Shown here: in pieces, positions 25,476 through 36,065 of the stretch
Position numbering within the stretch: the stretch's first letter is position 1
Layout: the number at the start of each line of letters is the position of its first letter
Made by a program: the position numbers and the translations under genes
Origin: Melieria omissa
Taxonomy: Eukaryota; Arthropoda; Insecta; Diptera; Ulidiidae
Direction of reading: 5' to 3'
Assembly (NCBI GenBank): GCA_963971225.1
Contig: OZ020269.1
Location: 5,766,001 to 5,830,000, forward strand
DNA length: 64,000 bases
Notes under the pieces: generated by a model
What the model was told of the DNA's origin: nothing
Database searches by the model: none
What the model saw: the letters and a program-made list of their open reading frames with translations, nothing else

Positions 25476-26702
25476 GAAGACAAAGATGCACCGATAAGAA
25501 ACACACGCATACCACATTAGAGTGGCTCTTGTCGACAAAGTTGTCGGCAAATTCTTGATATAAATGAACAAAGTAAATTTAAAATCAATTAAATATTTTG
25601 AAATCAATTACCGATTTTGGTGCCTCGGAGCATATGCTGAGCGCTCGAAAGAGTTTACATTCTCTATGGGAAAAGGATTTTCAATTCAATGTAAGCTTTT
25701 ATGTTATGAACAGTTTACTACTAACTTTTTCCCAAACTCAATTCATTGTGTGTCTAAATGTGTGTCAATTCTCTAAAAAGAGGTCGTATACCATTTTCCA
25801 TACTTCCAAAATCAAATCGGTAAATTTCAGCTTTTTTAGCTCACTTAAGTTTTATTCACTACATTCAACTTTATCTAAAGCCATTGTGCATACGTGCGAG
25901 GAAGATGGACAGCTACCATCTACAGTTTTCTTAGAGTGCTCGTTATGAAAATTGTAATGTTTTCATTCTTGCTAAATTTGTTTTTGTTTTGGGTTTAACA
26001 CAAACTATAACGTTTCAACAAATTTACTTACTTTAGACAGGAATTTCAAGAAGTATGTACTCATAAATGTTTCGCTAATACCAATAAGGACCACACTAAT
26101 GACGCTAGAGCGCATAATGAATATTTACGACTGTATTGTATTGGATAGACAGCTACTTGTTGCACTGTTACCGCTAGTTAGACCACAAATTAATATTAAC
26201 TACAGCCAACTGTCAGCTGGGTCAGCTGACACATTATCTTCATTCAATTTGTTGTAATTTTATTAGTATTGAACCATGCAAACGGAAGGAGAGCGCAAAG
26301 CGTGCAGAGTCCAAGTGTATGAAGCAGACTTTCTTGTTTTTTGGCAAATGCAGTGTGTGGCAAAAAATCCATTTGTTTGCAGAATGTTAATAACAGAACC
26401 ATAACGAAATTTTAACAGAGTAAGATTACATTTACAAATAAGATGTAACCAAATTGCAGCGTCAGTTGGATTTACATATATTATACAAAATTACAAACGC
26501 ATGAATGTCAATAATTCGTAGAGCCATTTCTCAAGTTTCTCAAAATAAAACAACATTTCTCATTTGAACGTAATTCAGTACATATCAATATTGTAAGTAC
26601 GACCAATCGTTTAATTTTGGTCCCGTTTGGGTGCATAAAATACGGTAAACCTTCTCAGTATAACGTAAAGTTCTTTAGCAAATTTATTTATATTCGAATT
26701 CA
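25476..26702. other. Non-coding, 3' flank of zinc-finger gene A
   Basis: Apart from the possible small ORF at 26276 and the tandem E-boxes at 26211-26232, nothing was recognised. Confidence 0.4.
26276..26404 (+). CDS. Possible 42-residue small ORF
   Basis: ATG at 26276 opens a 42-codon frame (MQTEGERKACRVQVYEADFL...) ending at TAA 26402-26404. About 50 bp upstream, 26211-26232 holds two tandem E-boxes in a near-palindrome (TGTCAGCTGGGTCAGCTGAC). No homology is recognised and the length is within chance expectation. Confidence 0.2.
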   Translation: MQTEGERKACRVQVYEADFLVFWQMQCVAKNPFVCRMLITEP

Positions 26703-26708
26703 TTTATT
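26703..26708 (-). terminator. Poly(A) signal of zinc-finger gene A
   Basis: AATAAA on the minus strand, 14 bp beyond the stop codon at 26722-26724. Confidence 0.6.
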
Positions 26709-26721
26709 TCCACAACTTTAA

Positions 26722-28543
26722 CTAACTACTGTCATTTATTTCTGGTTTCTCTGGCATTTGAACCACATTGTAACGCTGCTTGCGACTTTCCGCCCATTCT
26801 TTAGGGTGCAGTTTCTTTCGATGAGCATACATGTTGGCATTCGAATTGAACGTCTTCGGGCAGAAGCTGCAAGTGTATAAAACTTCGCCAGTGTGCGTTG
26901 TCATGTGTTCCTAAAAAAAATGTAGATCATATAATGATCACTTTCATGTGTAGTTAATTGTCTAATCATACTTTCAAGTCCGTGGGCCGTTTGAAAGCCT
27001 TCTCGCATATTGGACACGAATGCTTGCGTATCGTGTCGTGCATAAACCGTATGTGATATTTGTGCGAACGCAAGGACGGCGACACTTTTGAACAAATGGG
27101 GCACGTTTGTGGTGTGCGCTCCTCCTTCGTATGCATTGTCTTCATATGTCGTGCTAGTGCATACTTGTCCACTAGGGCAGAACCGCACAGTTCGCATTGG
27201 GGAAGAGTACGCTCTACTCCGGCATGTTCATCCATGTGACGCTCCAGATGTTCTCGACTCCGCAACGATTTGCCACAAATGTCGCAGATTTTCAAAAAAG
27301 TTTTCCGGTGAACCAAATTAATGTGCTGTGTCAAAGCGACCTTAACGGAAAATCTGTAAGTAAAAGTCGGGATTGGGGAACGCCTACAATCGAACAGCTG
27401 AAGACTCACACTTTATCACACTGCGGACAGAAGAAAGTCCTTTGATCTGCCGGTATGTGAGTTGAGGTATGCAGTCTGAGGGTCGACAGCCGCGTGAAGC
27501 CCTTTGCGCAAATTTTACAACGGTAAGTGCGACCTGCGTCGTCTTCATGGGTTTTAAGATGCCTTTCCAGGCAGCGACGATCTGCCATTATTTTCCCACA
27601 CTGCTTGCACTTAAAATACTCCGGATTCTCATGGACGTGAAGATGGTCAACGAGCACTCCTCGGTTGTGCAGTTTTTTGCCACAACAAAGTACATAGCCA
27701 GTGGTTTGGTGTTGTGTTTTGAAGTGAACTCTTAACTTGTAGAAAGTCTTTAATGGGCAGCCACATAGACAGCAGCTGAGCTTAATATTTTTGCCTATGT
27801 ACTCGTCCGACTCCTTACAAGGTCGCTCCTTCTTTCGACTAGTTTTTGTTTCATCTTTCTGCTTTTTCAGTTCAGTGTCAGAGTCGCTGTGTTGCGACGG
27901 ATCATCAGATGGCAAAACATCGCGAGCTTGTCGAACACCGCAATCATCCGTAGAGCAATCAGCATCTATAAGTTCCTCTTGCAGTGCTTCGTGCTTAACG
28001 TCGTATAATTGGAGCTCATTCAGTTGAGCATCATGCTCATTGGAGAGAAGGTTTAATTTATCATTTTCTATTTTGCATTCTTTCATTTGTATATCTGCAG
28101 TCAGTGTCTCAGGAAGTCGTTCATTCAAGCTCGCAGCTACTTTCCGTGGTCGCCCTCGACGATGTTTTGGATTTACATATGTTTTGCAATCCATAACCGA
28201 TTCCTTCAAGGCATCTTCTGTTTTCAGTTCCTTGGATGATTGTAAAATATTCGCGAATGCCGTGTGAGCGCGCTGCACCCGCAAGCAAAACTCGTGAAAT
28301 GCAGAAATCGATTTCCAGCATTCACAGCAAAGGATGCTCGCCGTTGATAATACAAAATTTAGCTAAAAGCAAGGAAAATGTGTACTAAATTCGATTCAAC
28401 TACTACTGACATACCTCGGGCTCGAAGTATTTTTTCAGCACTTGCTGAATGTTCAGCGCCCGACCTTCAGCCGAGTCGATGGTCGTTTGACCAGTGGAAT
28501 CGCCAACGGGTTCCAAGCACAGCAAACATTTCTGAGCACACAT
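26722..28543 (-). CDS. Zinc-finger gene A: ZAD + C2H2, Grauzone-like
   Basis: Four exons: 28415-28543, 27410-28362, 26972-27353 and 26722-26910. They join to 551 codons (550 residues), all introns GT-AG, 52-61 bp. Residues 1-95 form a ZAD: paired cysteines CLLC (6-9) in exon 1 and CCEC (55-58) in exon 2, with the usual [10 protein letters not shown] helix. An AT-hook-like RRGRPRK lies at 111-117, followed by an acidic linker. About ten C2H2 fingers run from 239 to 522; the second is degenerate (CC spacing), fingers 5 and 9 are split by introns, and the last is YTCSFC...KKLH. The architecture and finger sequences resemble fly Grauzone, a nuclear activator of cortex in oogenesis; the target here is unknown. 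The start is fixed by alignment with the paralogues. It is the most distant copy, cut off from B by transposons. Confidence 0.93.
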
Positions 28544-28630
28544 AACTTAATATTTCCAAAACGACAAATTTCTTTAAGTCGCGACGGCAATCGCCTTAGT
28601 TTATTGTACACAAAATTGCTTTAGACGATT

Positions 28631-28640
28631 AACAGCTGAC
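28631..28640. promoter_or_regulatory. E-box core promoter element, gene A
   Basis: AACAGCTGAC lies 88 bp upstream of the gene A ATG. It fits the AWCAGCTGWT-type core promoter E-box of flies. Genes B and D have the same element at comparable places. Confidence 0.5.
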
Positions 28641-28692
28641 TGTGTTTACAATCGCCGCTACAGTTTTATAAGCATTGTGATGTGGGAACATT

Positions 28693-28911
28693 AGGTCTGT
28701 TTGGGAACTTTTCCAGTAAAAATTATCCAGTAAAAAATATCAGGAGAGTAACGAGCTTACGCTCCCCAAAAATGCAACTATCCAAGAAAGTAAACAAACA
28801 GGAATTTGTAAGAATTTGCAAGTTTTAACTCTTGGTTACACCACTCACAAAACACAGTAAAAATGGTGTAAACAGGAGGGTTAAATAAAGAAGCAGCTGA
28901 TCTAAAAGTTT
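28693..28911. mobile_element. TIR element family AGGTCTGTTTGG, copy 2 (end fragment)
   Basis: Starts AGGTCTGTTTGGG after ATT and corresponds to the inverted right-hand end of copy 1 (shared ATCAGGAGAGTAA and AACTCTTGGTTACACCACT). It stops within AGATCAGCTG-homologous sequence near 28911. It lies 150 bp upstream of the gene A start codon and borders its promoter. Confidence 0.8.
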
Positions 28912-29172
28912 GTCCCTATGCACACCAGTGATGCTCTATCACTACTGTCGATATATTGCATACATTTATGTGTTAGCACTGCTTTGTTTACGAATGGTTC
29001 TGATGCAAGCAAATACTGCAAAATGGACGCACAGCAAAAGCGAAAAGGGACTGCGAAACAATATTAGTATTGCAAACTTTCAATACTCTTTTGAGTAATA
29101 CATGAGTATGCGTCGAGCAGGTCTTTGGCATTTTAAAAAATAAATTTCGAATCTTAAGTTACATTGATGTAA

Positions 29173-29229
29173 CAGCAGCCTCGATAGCCTAGCGTGAGTG
29201 CACTAGACTGTCATCCCAGAGGTCGTGGG
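29173..29229 (+). mobile_element. tRNA-derived SINE head (second family)
   Basis: GCCTCGATAGCCTAGCGTG carries an A-box-like TAGCCTAGCGTG. Its continuation with a good B box (GGGTTCAACTCCC) appears only at 30387-30400, beyond the long inverted repeat. The two halves therefore look like one SINE split by an insertion or rearrangement. Confidence 0.6.
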
Positions 29230-30382
29230 CAACGATTAAGCGATGTGAAACTGGGAGAGCCGGTAGAAATACATGCACAGAATTACACTAATATTATTGC
29301 AAAATTGCAACCTTGGGGCCTACTAGTAGGGCCCAAGCTTGATCAGGAAGGTACTTTTTCCTCCATATAAATTTCTAAAACGGGGTTGTTGTTCTAGTTG
29401 ATTTCAAATTGCCAGTGTAGGTGGTGTGAGTCATTTTTGTGACCAAAGAAATTTGTCTTTTGATTTGTATATTTTTGGTGCCATTTTGTAATACGTTTGT
29501 ATAAAATTGACTAGAAAAATATATTATTGCCCAAAAGCGTCAAAATAATCTTTGGGTATGACTTTAATTCAATTAAATTAAGATTTTATAAGCTGCATTC
29601 AAAAAAACAACCCTGCGGTCAAACTACAGCATAGTGAAATAGTGAAACCAAAAAAGTTCATGTGTTGGCATTTAATCCAGAAAATTAATGAGAACATACT
29701 TTAAAAAGCAAATAATTGTAAGGAATCCCTAATCCCTAATATCGGGAAAAGAGCAGACACCATGAAGAGCTGATCACTGCCAGCACACACGGACTGTGTA
29801 CGTGAATTGCAAAAAACGCACAAAAATCGGCTTACTCTCCCAGTTTCACATCGCTTTATCGCTGTCGTGGGCGATTGCCATTTCCAGCTGAGAGGACAGC
29901 CACCGAAAGAGAAAACGAGTTTCCCGTTATTTTTTTTAGGTGTTACTACATGCAGTATTCGATCTTGCGTCGCTCTGCATGCGACTCGTTGGACCGCGCA
30001 CTAACCAACTGAGCCACGGCGGCTTATAAAATCTTAATTTAATTGAATTAAAGTCATACCCAAAGATTATTTTGACGCTTTTGGGCAATAATATATTTTT
30101 CTAGTCAATTTTATACAAACGTATTACAAAATGGCACCAAAAATATACAAATAAAAAGACAAATTTCTTTGGTCACAAAAATGACTCACACCACCTACAC
30201 TGGCAATTTGAAATCAACTAGAACAACAACCCCGTTTTAGAAATTTATATGGTTGAAAAAGTACCTTCCTGATCAAGCTTGGGCCCTTCTAGTAGGCCCC
30301 AAGGTTGCAATTTTGCAATAATAGTGTAATTCTGTGCATGTATTTCTACCGGCTCTCCCAGTTTCACATCGCTTAATCGTTG
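29230..30382. mobile_element. Long inverted repeat (fold-back type), about 98% identical arms
   Basis: Left arm 29230-29593 (begins CAACGATTAAGCGATG) and right arm 30022-30382 (its reverse complement) are about 360 bp each and differ by only a few substitutions and small indels. The loop is 428 bp. TCGTGGG flanks both sides (29223-29229 and 30383-30389), consistent with a 7-8 bp target duplication. No coding frame. The arms also share motifs with the surrounding SINE bodies (GATGTGAAACTGGGAGAG), so inverted SINE duplication is an alternative origin. Confidence 0.75.
29760..30021 (-). mobile_element. tRNA-derived SINE inside the fold-back loop
   Basis: On the minus strand: head GCCGCCGTGGCTCAGTTGG (30021 downwards) with an A-box-like segment, a B-box-like AGATCGAATACTGC further on, then a non-tRNA body with GATGTGAAACTGGGAGAG. 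The body is related to the segments at 30390-30470 and 31500-31690. Confidence 0.6.
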
Positions 30383-30818
30383 TCGTGGGTTCAACTCCCG
30401 CCGTGTGCAAGTTAACCCGACGACCAATGATAACATGATGCGAAACTGAGAGCGCTCGACCACAATACATACTCAAAATCCGCACTAATACACCGATAAC
30501 ATCAGACCTTAGGGTTGATTTTGCCAAACATCAGACCCGGGGGTTGCACAGAACCGTACTGTTGATTTCCCATACAAGGGCCATGGCGAGGGTTGCGTTT
30601 ACTTTCAATTTTTTAAACATTGGAAAATCAATTTTAATTTCTTTGTAACTATGTAATCTTTTGGAAGAAAAGTGATTAAAAAATTACAATATTTCCCGAA
30701 AACCAGTCAAAAGTGTTTTAATACGTGTTTAACACATTTTTTATTCAGCTTTTATTGAATTTTATTCGTGAAATTTGAATGAAATGTGAATTTGATGAAA
30801 GCTCCAGAGGAGTTTGCG

Positions 30819-30982
30819 ATAATTGCGACAGCCATATTTTGCTATCCCTTTTTATACGGGTGCGCATATTAATAGAAAATATATTATATATATGTTATAT
30901 ATATATGTATATGTATATATATGTATATATGATATGCGCACCCGTATAAAAAGGGATAGCAAAATATGGCTGTCGCAATTAT
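30819..30982. repeat. Perfect hairpin, 51 bp arms, AT spacer
   Basis: Arms at 30819-30869 and 30932-30982 are exact reverse complements (start ATAATTGCGACAGCC, end GTGCGCATAT). The 62 bp spacer is a TA/TATG simple repeat. The arms contain no coding signal. It is either a very young fold-back MITE or a hairpin kept by gene conversion. Confidence 0.95.
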
Positions 30983-31499
30983 AATATAATATAGATATAT
31001 GCATATATATACATATGTTTTCTGATACGATTTTATAATCGCGAAGTAGCAGACTATACTTATAAACATAAATTGTTTACTGTCCGACATTTATTAGTTT
31101 CGGCTACTTCTGGTTTTTGTGGTCCGTTTAGTCCGTGTTTTTTTTCGAATTGGGAAACAAACGCATTAAATACATTTTTTTTATTTGTTCCTCTCTGAAA
31201 TCATTGTTAAAAAAATTGTTAAAATGTTACAAAATCGTTAAAAAAAAATCGGTAACGCGCCGTATTGCCTCAGTGGTGGTTCGGAAAATGCAAATTAGTT
31301 ATTATTAGTTTTTACATATGCACAAAGAAATAAGGATTTCTTTTTTACATCTTTATATCTCTGCATATTACAACTTTTCCCTAACATTTTCATTTAAATT
31401 AAATAATTTTGATCATTTCATATATTTTTTCCTTATTTTACACTGCTTCGTACAATAAGACTGCGAACATACTTTTTTACAAGTACATAAAAATTGCAA

Positions 31500-31690
31500 C
31501 CCCGCGTTAGGAACAAATTTGCAAGTCAGCTGCTTGCTACAATACGAATTGTTCCACAAAGAGAGAAAGCTGGCAGGGTTGACGATTTTCTTTTCAGCTC
31601 ACACGGATTGTGTTCGTGTGACCAAAAAAAACGACAAAATTTCGTCAATCCTCTCAGTTTCGCATCATGTTATCATTGGTCGCCAGCGCA
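31500..31690 (-). mobile_element. SINE body fragment
   Basis: Minus-strand sequence GACCAATGATAACATGATG followed by CGAAACTGAGAG is identical to 30424-30455 (+), so the two form a further inverted pair. A tRNA-like head was not found here. Confidence 0.5.
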
Positions 31691-32510
31691 GGCCACCGAC
31701 CCAGCTACTTCGCGGTAGCTGCCGTCAGCAGATTCGAACAATGCTGCGTTCGATTCTTGCACGGGTTGCAAGATCAGCGAATCGTGGACATTGCTGCTGA
31801 TGGTCGATCGATCGCTTGCACGAGCTGCAAGATCAGCAAAACGATACGGCGCGCACGGAGTAGGGCTTTAGGGTAGGCTTAAGAATTGGTGTCGGTTAGT
31901 TCACTAAGGTAGCTGAATAAGAACGGAGCTAAGCTCCAGATAAAGAACCAAATAAAGAAACTTGTATTTAAAGAATCTTGTAATACGGCAAATTCATATG
32001 AATACTTGAAATAAAGGAACTTGCACGGTCCCCGCACTTTTCCAACCAATTTTTCAGATTTTTGTTGTTCTTTAAATTTTTCTAAAAACCCTGCAACATA
32101 TCCAAGTTCATTGATTCCCAACCCAATTGTTCCTATTCCACTTCCACGCAATAGTACGCGCAATTATGCGCTGTGCGGCTGATAAAAAGCAAACAAACAG
32201 TTACGCAAAAACATGCGCACGAGCGCCATCTGCAAGGGGAAGCGGACAACTGCGAAAACAGCGCGCACCAACCTGATCCTAGCGAGGTCCCCAACCATTC
32301 TGCTGTAACCTCCTCACGACAGATGGCGCTACGAGCGGAGGCGACGTTCCTGAGCGGCGTTAGATGATTCCATCACTTAGGGCTACCTACGGCAGGCCAA
32401 TCACCTACCCTGGCAGAACAACACAGCTGATTAATGTAACCAACACAAGGGCTGTCTTGTGTGTGGAGACCCTATGCTCCCGAGAGTGAACAAGGAACAA
32501 AAAAAAAAAC
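31691..32510. other. Unassigned repeat-like DNA
   Basis: 31757-31780 (CTTGCACGGGTTGCAAGATC) and 31813-31835 (CTTGCACGAGCTGCAAGATC) form an imperfect direct repeat. 31930-32030 has several AATAAA-like signals, and AGCGCCATCTG (32223) recurs inverted near 32320. An LTR or SINE tail is possible. The 94-codon open frame at 31879-32163 (minus) is not recognised as a protein. Confidence 0.35.
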
Positions 32511-32867
32511 AAGTTACATTGATGTAAAAAACAGGAAACTAGTTAAGCATATAATAATTTCTTGTGTGAATCTTGATAATATAATAACAAGTTCCGAAGG
32601 TCCTGGAGAACTGAATTATGAGTATACTGAAAGTCAAACCAATTCCAGAAATGAAACTGTTACAGCGAAATTCATGTCAATGCATCGTCGATAATAATGA
32701 TGCGCAGTTTGCGATGCCGATGCGATTGATTGCTCATTGGATGCGTTCACGAACACGATGCATTGTAACACTTGCATTTTTTGTTTACGAACATGATGCT
32801 TTGTACTGTTGCAAAGCAACTGACGTTTAAGAAGACAGCCTTTCATTTGAATATTTGATGTAAAAGG

Positions 32868-33860
32868 CAAATGGTTCGTTGGGCTCTATCTGCGATTCTT
32901 CCCTTTCAGCTGCAGCAGGTTACGCTAAACACTATGTTGCCAGACTCGCGAACGCACAAATTCTTTGCTGGTTGCATTTGCCTCCAAATGTTTAAAAAAT
33001 TATTTTTCTTTGCAGTCGATCATATGGCAGCCAATCAGATGTTTTTCTCGGTCTGTTTGGCAGAGAATAATTTGTACGAATTTGTACAAATTTGTACAAA
33101 TTTTTACTGAATCCTGTTTGTTGACGCCAAATCTCCAGTAACGAGAGAGAAACTGAGAGCGTAAAGTGACAGTTCATTTCGTGAGAACTTGCAAGTTTTT
33201 ACTGGAGAACTTTTGTCCAGTAACTTTTTGCCAGTAAGAAGAAGAACAAGAAAATCATATGACTGGCTGCCATATGAAACATGAATTTTGAAAACATTTG
33301 GAGGCAAATGGAAACAGCAAAGAAATTGTGCGTTCGCAAGTCTGCTGACCCACAACCGTCTTGCTCAGCTTTACCCGCTGAAGCTGAAAGGGAAGAATTG
33401 CAGATTGAGCGCAACGAACTATTTGCATTAAATGTCTGATTTAACTTAATTTTCCCTACCACTTGAAACCTCAAATGAAACTTTTAGATCAGCTGTTTCG
33501 TTCTTTAACCCTCCTGTTTACACCCTTTTTACTGTGTATTGTGAGTGGGCCAAGTCCCAGTGGTGTAACCAAGAGTTAAAACTTGCAAATTGCTGTTTGT
33601 TTCCTTTTTTGGATAGTTTGATTTTAGGGAGCGTACGCTGGCTTACTCACCTGATATTTCTTACTGGATAATTTTTACTGGAAATCTGGCCAAACAGACC
33701 TTCTTACTGGCTTAAAGTTACAACTTGCAAGTTCTCTCGAAATGAACTGTCACTTTACGCTCTCAGTTTTTCTCTCGTTGCAAGAGATTTCGCGTACACA
33801 AACAGGATGCAATACAAATTTGTACAAATTCGTACAAATTATTCGTTCCCAAACAGACCT
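32868..33860 (-). mobile_element. TIR element family AGGTCTGTTTGG, interrupted copy
   Basis: The minus-strand copy has its outer end at 33860 (AGGTCTGTTTGGG when complemented) next to ATT. It continues 33705-33860 and, on the other side of an inserted sister copy, 32868-33048 (shared GGCTGCCATATGATCGACTG-like interior). Its far end near 32868 is lost or diverged. Confidence 0.75.
33049..33701 (+). mobile_element. TIR element family AGGTCTGTTTGG, copy 3, nested (653 bp)
   Basis: Inserted into the interrupted copy with a 3 bp duplication TCT (33046-33048 and 33702-33704). Compared with copy 1 it is nearly collinear, with an internal deletion near 33280 and near 33585. The first base is C instead of A. 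The clean nesting fixes the element ends and the 3 bp target duplication. Confidence 0.85.
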
Positions 33861-34127
33861 ATTGCAACTCAACCACTAGAACTGACCGCTCGCTCCACTC
33901 GTTTCACAAAAACAATCAAATTATAATACAACTCCACTGTGTTTGGATATTTATTCAGTTATAAATACATTGCCATCACTTTTAATTTGGAACCCATATA
34001 TGTAGTACTTCAGTATTACATATATGTTGGAACCAGTGTTCAGTCAGGCTAACGTAGCGATAAAAACGATTTTTTCCTTTGAAATTATACAAAAATAAGA
34101 AAGACAATCTAAAGTTGTAGATCCATG

Positions 34128-35935
34128 TTAGAGTTTTATTAATTGCACACACTTCGTCTCAATATTTTTCGCCTTGTACATGTGATTCTCCGCCCATTCT
34201 TTAGGATGCATCTTCTTCCTATGAACATACATATTGGCATTAGAATTAAATGTCTTCGGGCAGTAGGTACAAGTATATAGAACTTCGCCCGTATGTGTGG
34301 CCATATGTTCCTGAAATGGCAAACACTCAACATGTACATCAACTGTTAGGTATGTAGGAGGCAATGCAGTGATACGTACTCTGTAGTTTGTAAGTTTCTT
34401 GAAGGATTTACCACATGTTGGACACGAATGCTTTGGTTTCATTGTATGCATGTACTGGATGTGGTGTCGGTGTGCCCGCAGGGACGGCGATACTTTGGAG
34501 CACACGGGACATGTCTGTGGCGTTTGGTATTTTTCCGTGTGCATTGTCTTCATGTGCCGATTCAAGCAATATTTTGATTTTACCAAAGTACCACACAATT
34601 GACATTCTACTGGCGGATGCTTTATGCCTGCGTGCTCTTCCCTGTGCAGTCGTAGTGCTTCCCGGCCCTGAATGCCTTTTCCACATATGTCGCAGATTTT
34701 TCCATAAGTGTTTAAATGCACCTCCTTTATGTGCTTCATAACGGTGTAATCGCTGGCGAATCTGGAAGAAGACCCTATTGCATTAACATATTAATGCAGA
34801 CAAACATTGATGCTCACGTTCTATCACACTGGGAACAAGAAAACAGCCTTTCTTCTGCAGGTACATGAGTGAGGGCGTGGCGCTTCACGTCGCCCGGCCG
34901 AAAGAAACGCTTTGAACAAACGTCACATTTGTAATTCCGAGCACGAGTGTCTTTGTGATTTTTTAAATGAAATTCAAAGCAGCTGCGACTGACTAATACC
35001 TTACCACATTTCGGACACTTGAAGTACTCAGGATTCTGATGCGTGTGAAGATGATCTACCAGCAAAGCGCGCTGTAATATTTTCTTACCACAGCAGCGCA
35101 CATAGACATGTTTTTGATGGTGAATGCGAAAGTGCGCCCTTAGTTTGGCAAAGGTTTCTTGTGGGCTGTTACATATATCACAATTCAGCACGAAATTTTT
35201 AGCTATAAATTCATCGGGCTCTGTGCTAGAAACAACTGATTTCCTTTTTGCACCTTTTTCTCGCTTCATTATTTTCAATTCAGATTTACCAGTCATACGA
35301 TCTTTAGGCGGGTTGGCGTCATTGGCAGAGGGAACTGCAACTATTGGTGCTTCTTGAAGCATTTCCTGTTTGATAATATCCATGTCCAGCGGAGTGCTGT
35401 TTTCCGTGGACGGGAGGTGTATCTGCTCGAACTGTAACTTTGGTTCAGTAAGACACAAATCCGTTTCCTCAGTTTGCACATCACACTTGGATGTGGTATC
35501 GACCTTTAAGACTTTATTACGCAATCTTCTGCTACGTAGTCTAGTAGACGGAGCTATTTCCTCCGTTACGCCAATATCCGTTTCCAGTTTTATACTTTTC
35601 TCATTTCCCAACGCTGCTGGCAATGTTTCAATGGCTGCGATGTGAGCTCTCTGCACACGCATGTAAAACTCATGGAATGTGAAAACCGAGTGCCAGCACT
35701 TTCCGCAAAGGGTGCGCACCGGCGCACAGAAAAATATTGCGCATAGCTAAAAGAAAGGACACGGATTGCATTTATGTTTGTTGCCTATAGATTTCGATTT
35801 CACCTCGTGTCCAAAGTGCTTTTTCAGAGTTTGCTGCACATCCAACGCTTGCCCTTCCGCTGAGTCGACATCTATTTGACCAGTGCATTCGCCAATGGTC
35901 TCCAAACACAAAATACAAGTACTTTTATCAAACAT
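34128..35935 (-). CDS. Zinc-finger gene B: ZAD + C2H2, Grauzone-like
   Basis: Exons 35804-35935, 34818-35746, 34380-34761 and 34128-34310 give 541 residues. The ZAD uses CILC (exon 1) and CGKC (exon 2) with the FHEFYMRVQRAH helix. The linker lacks the RGRP AT-hook present in A, C and D and reads RLRSRRLRNK instead. About ten C2H2 fingers follow (first LNCDIC, last YTCTYC...KKMH), then a short tail that differs from the paralogues. Introns 2 (56 bp) and 3 (69 bp) sit at the same codon positions and phases as in A. Intron 3 is a multiple of three without a stop, so intron retention would keep the frame open. An AATAAA overlaps the last codons. The role is presumably a nuclear DNA-binding regulator, as for Grauzone; the target is unknown. 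Confidence 0.93.
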
Positions 35936-36011
35936 TTCAGATTAATATCCAATTCCAAAAACATTCGACTCTTTTGCGAAGCTGTACATACAACAGTTTA
36001 TTGTGCCATGA

Positions 36012-36020
36012 AACAGCTGT
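36012..36020. promoter_or_regulatory. E-box, gene B promoter
   Basis: AACAGCTGT lies about 77 bp upstream of the gene B ATG (35935), 10 bp from the shared GTCAAACTGT motif. Confidence 0.45.
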
Positions 36021-36030
36021 AGTTTTTATT

Positions 36031-36050
36031 CACAGTTACCGTCAAACTGT
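36031..36050. promoter_or_regulatory. Shared upstream motif, gene B
   Basis: CACAGTTACCGTCAAACTGT about 96 bp upstream of the ATG. It matches the motif upstream of genes C and D, with core GTCAAACTGT or ATCAAACTGT. No known fly core element was recognised in it. Confidence 0.45.
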
Positions 36051-36065
36051 GCTTGTAAGTATTAA

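Larger units (their letters stand above)
29156..32527. repeat. 3.3 kb composite block between 17 bp direct repeats
   Basis: AAGTTACATTGATGTAA occurs at 29156-29172 and exactly again at 32511-32527. Just inside the left copy is a tRNA-like head (CAGCAGCCTCGATAGCC); just inside the right copy is an A-rich tail (ten A after GGAAC). This is the layout of a retroposed SINE with its target duplication, later expanded by further insertions: the long inverted repeat, the hairpin and other SINE pieces. Confidence 0.65.

Noticed and set aside
30003..30021. tRNA-like GTGGCTCAGTTGG segment
   Set aside because: Part of a SINE head inside the fold-back loop; no complete tRNA fold.
31879..32163. 94-codon open frame, minus strand, hydrophobic C-terminus
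   Set aside because: Lies in repeat-like DNA with poly(A)-type signals; no family recognised.
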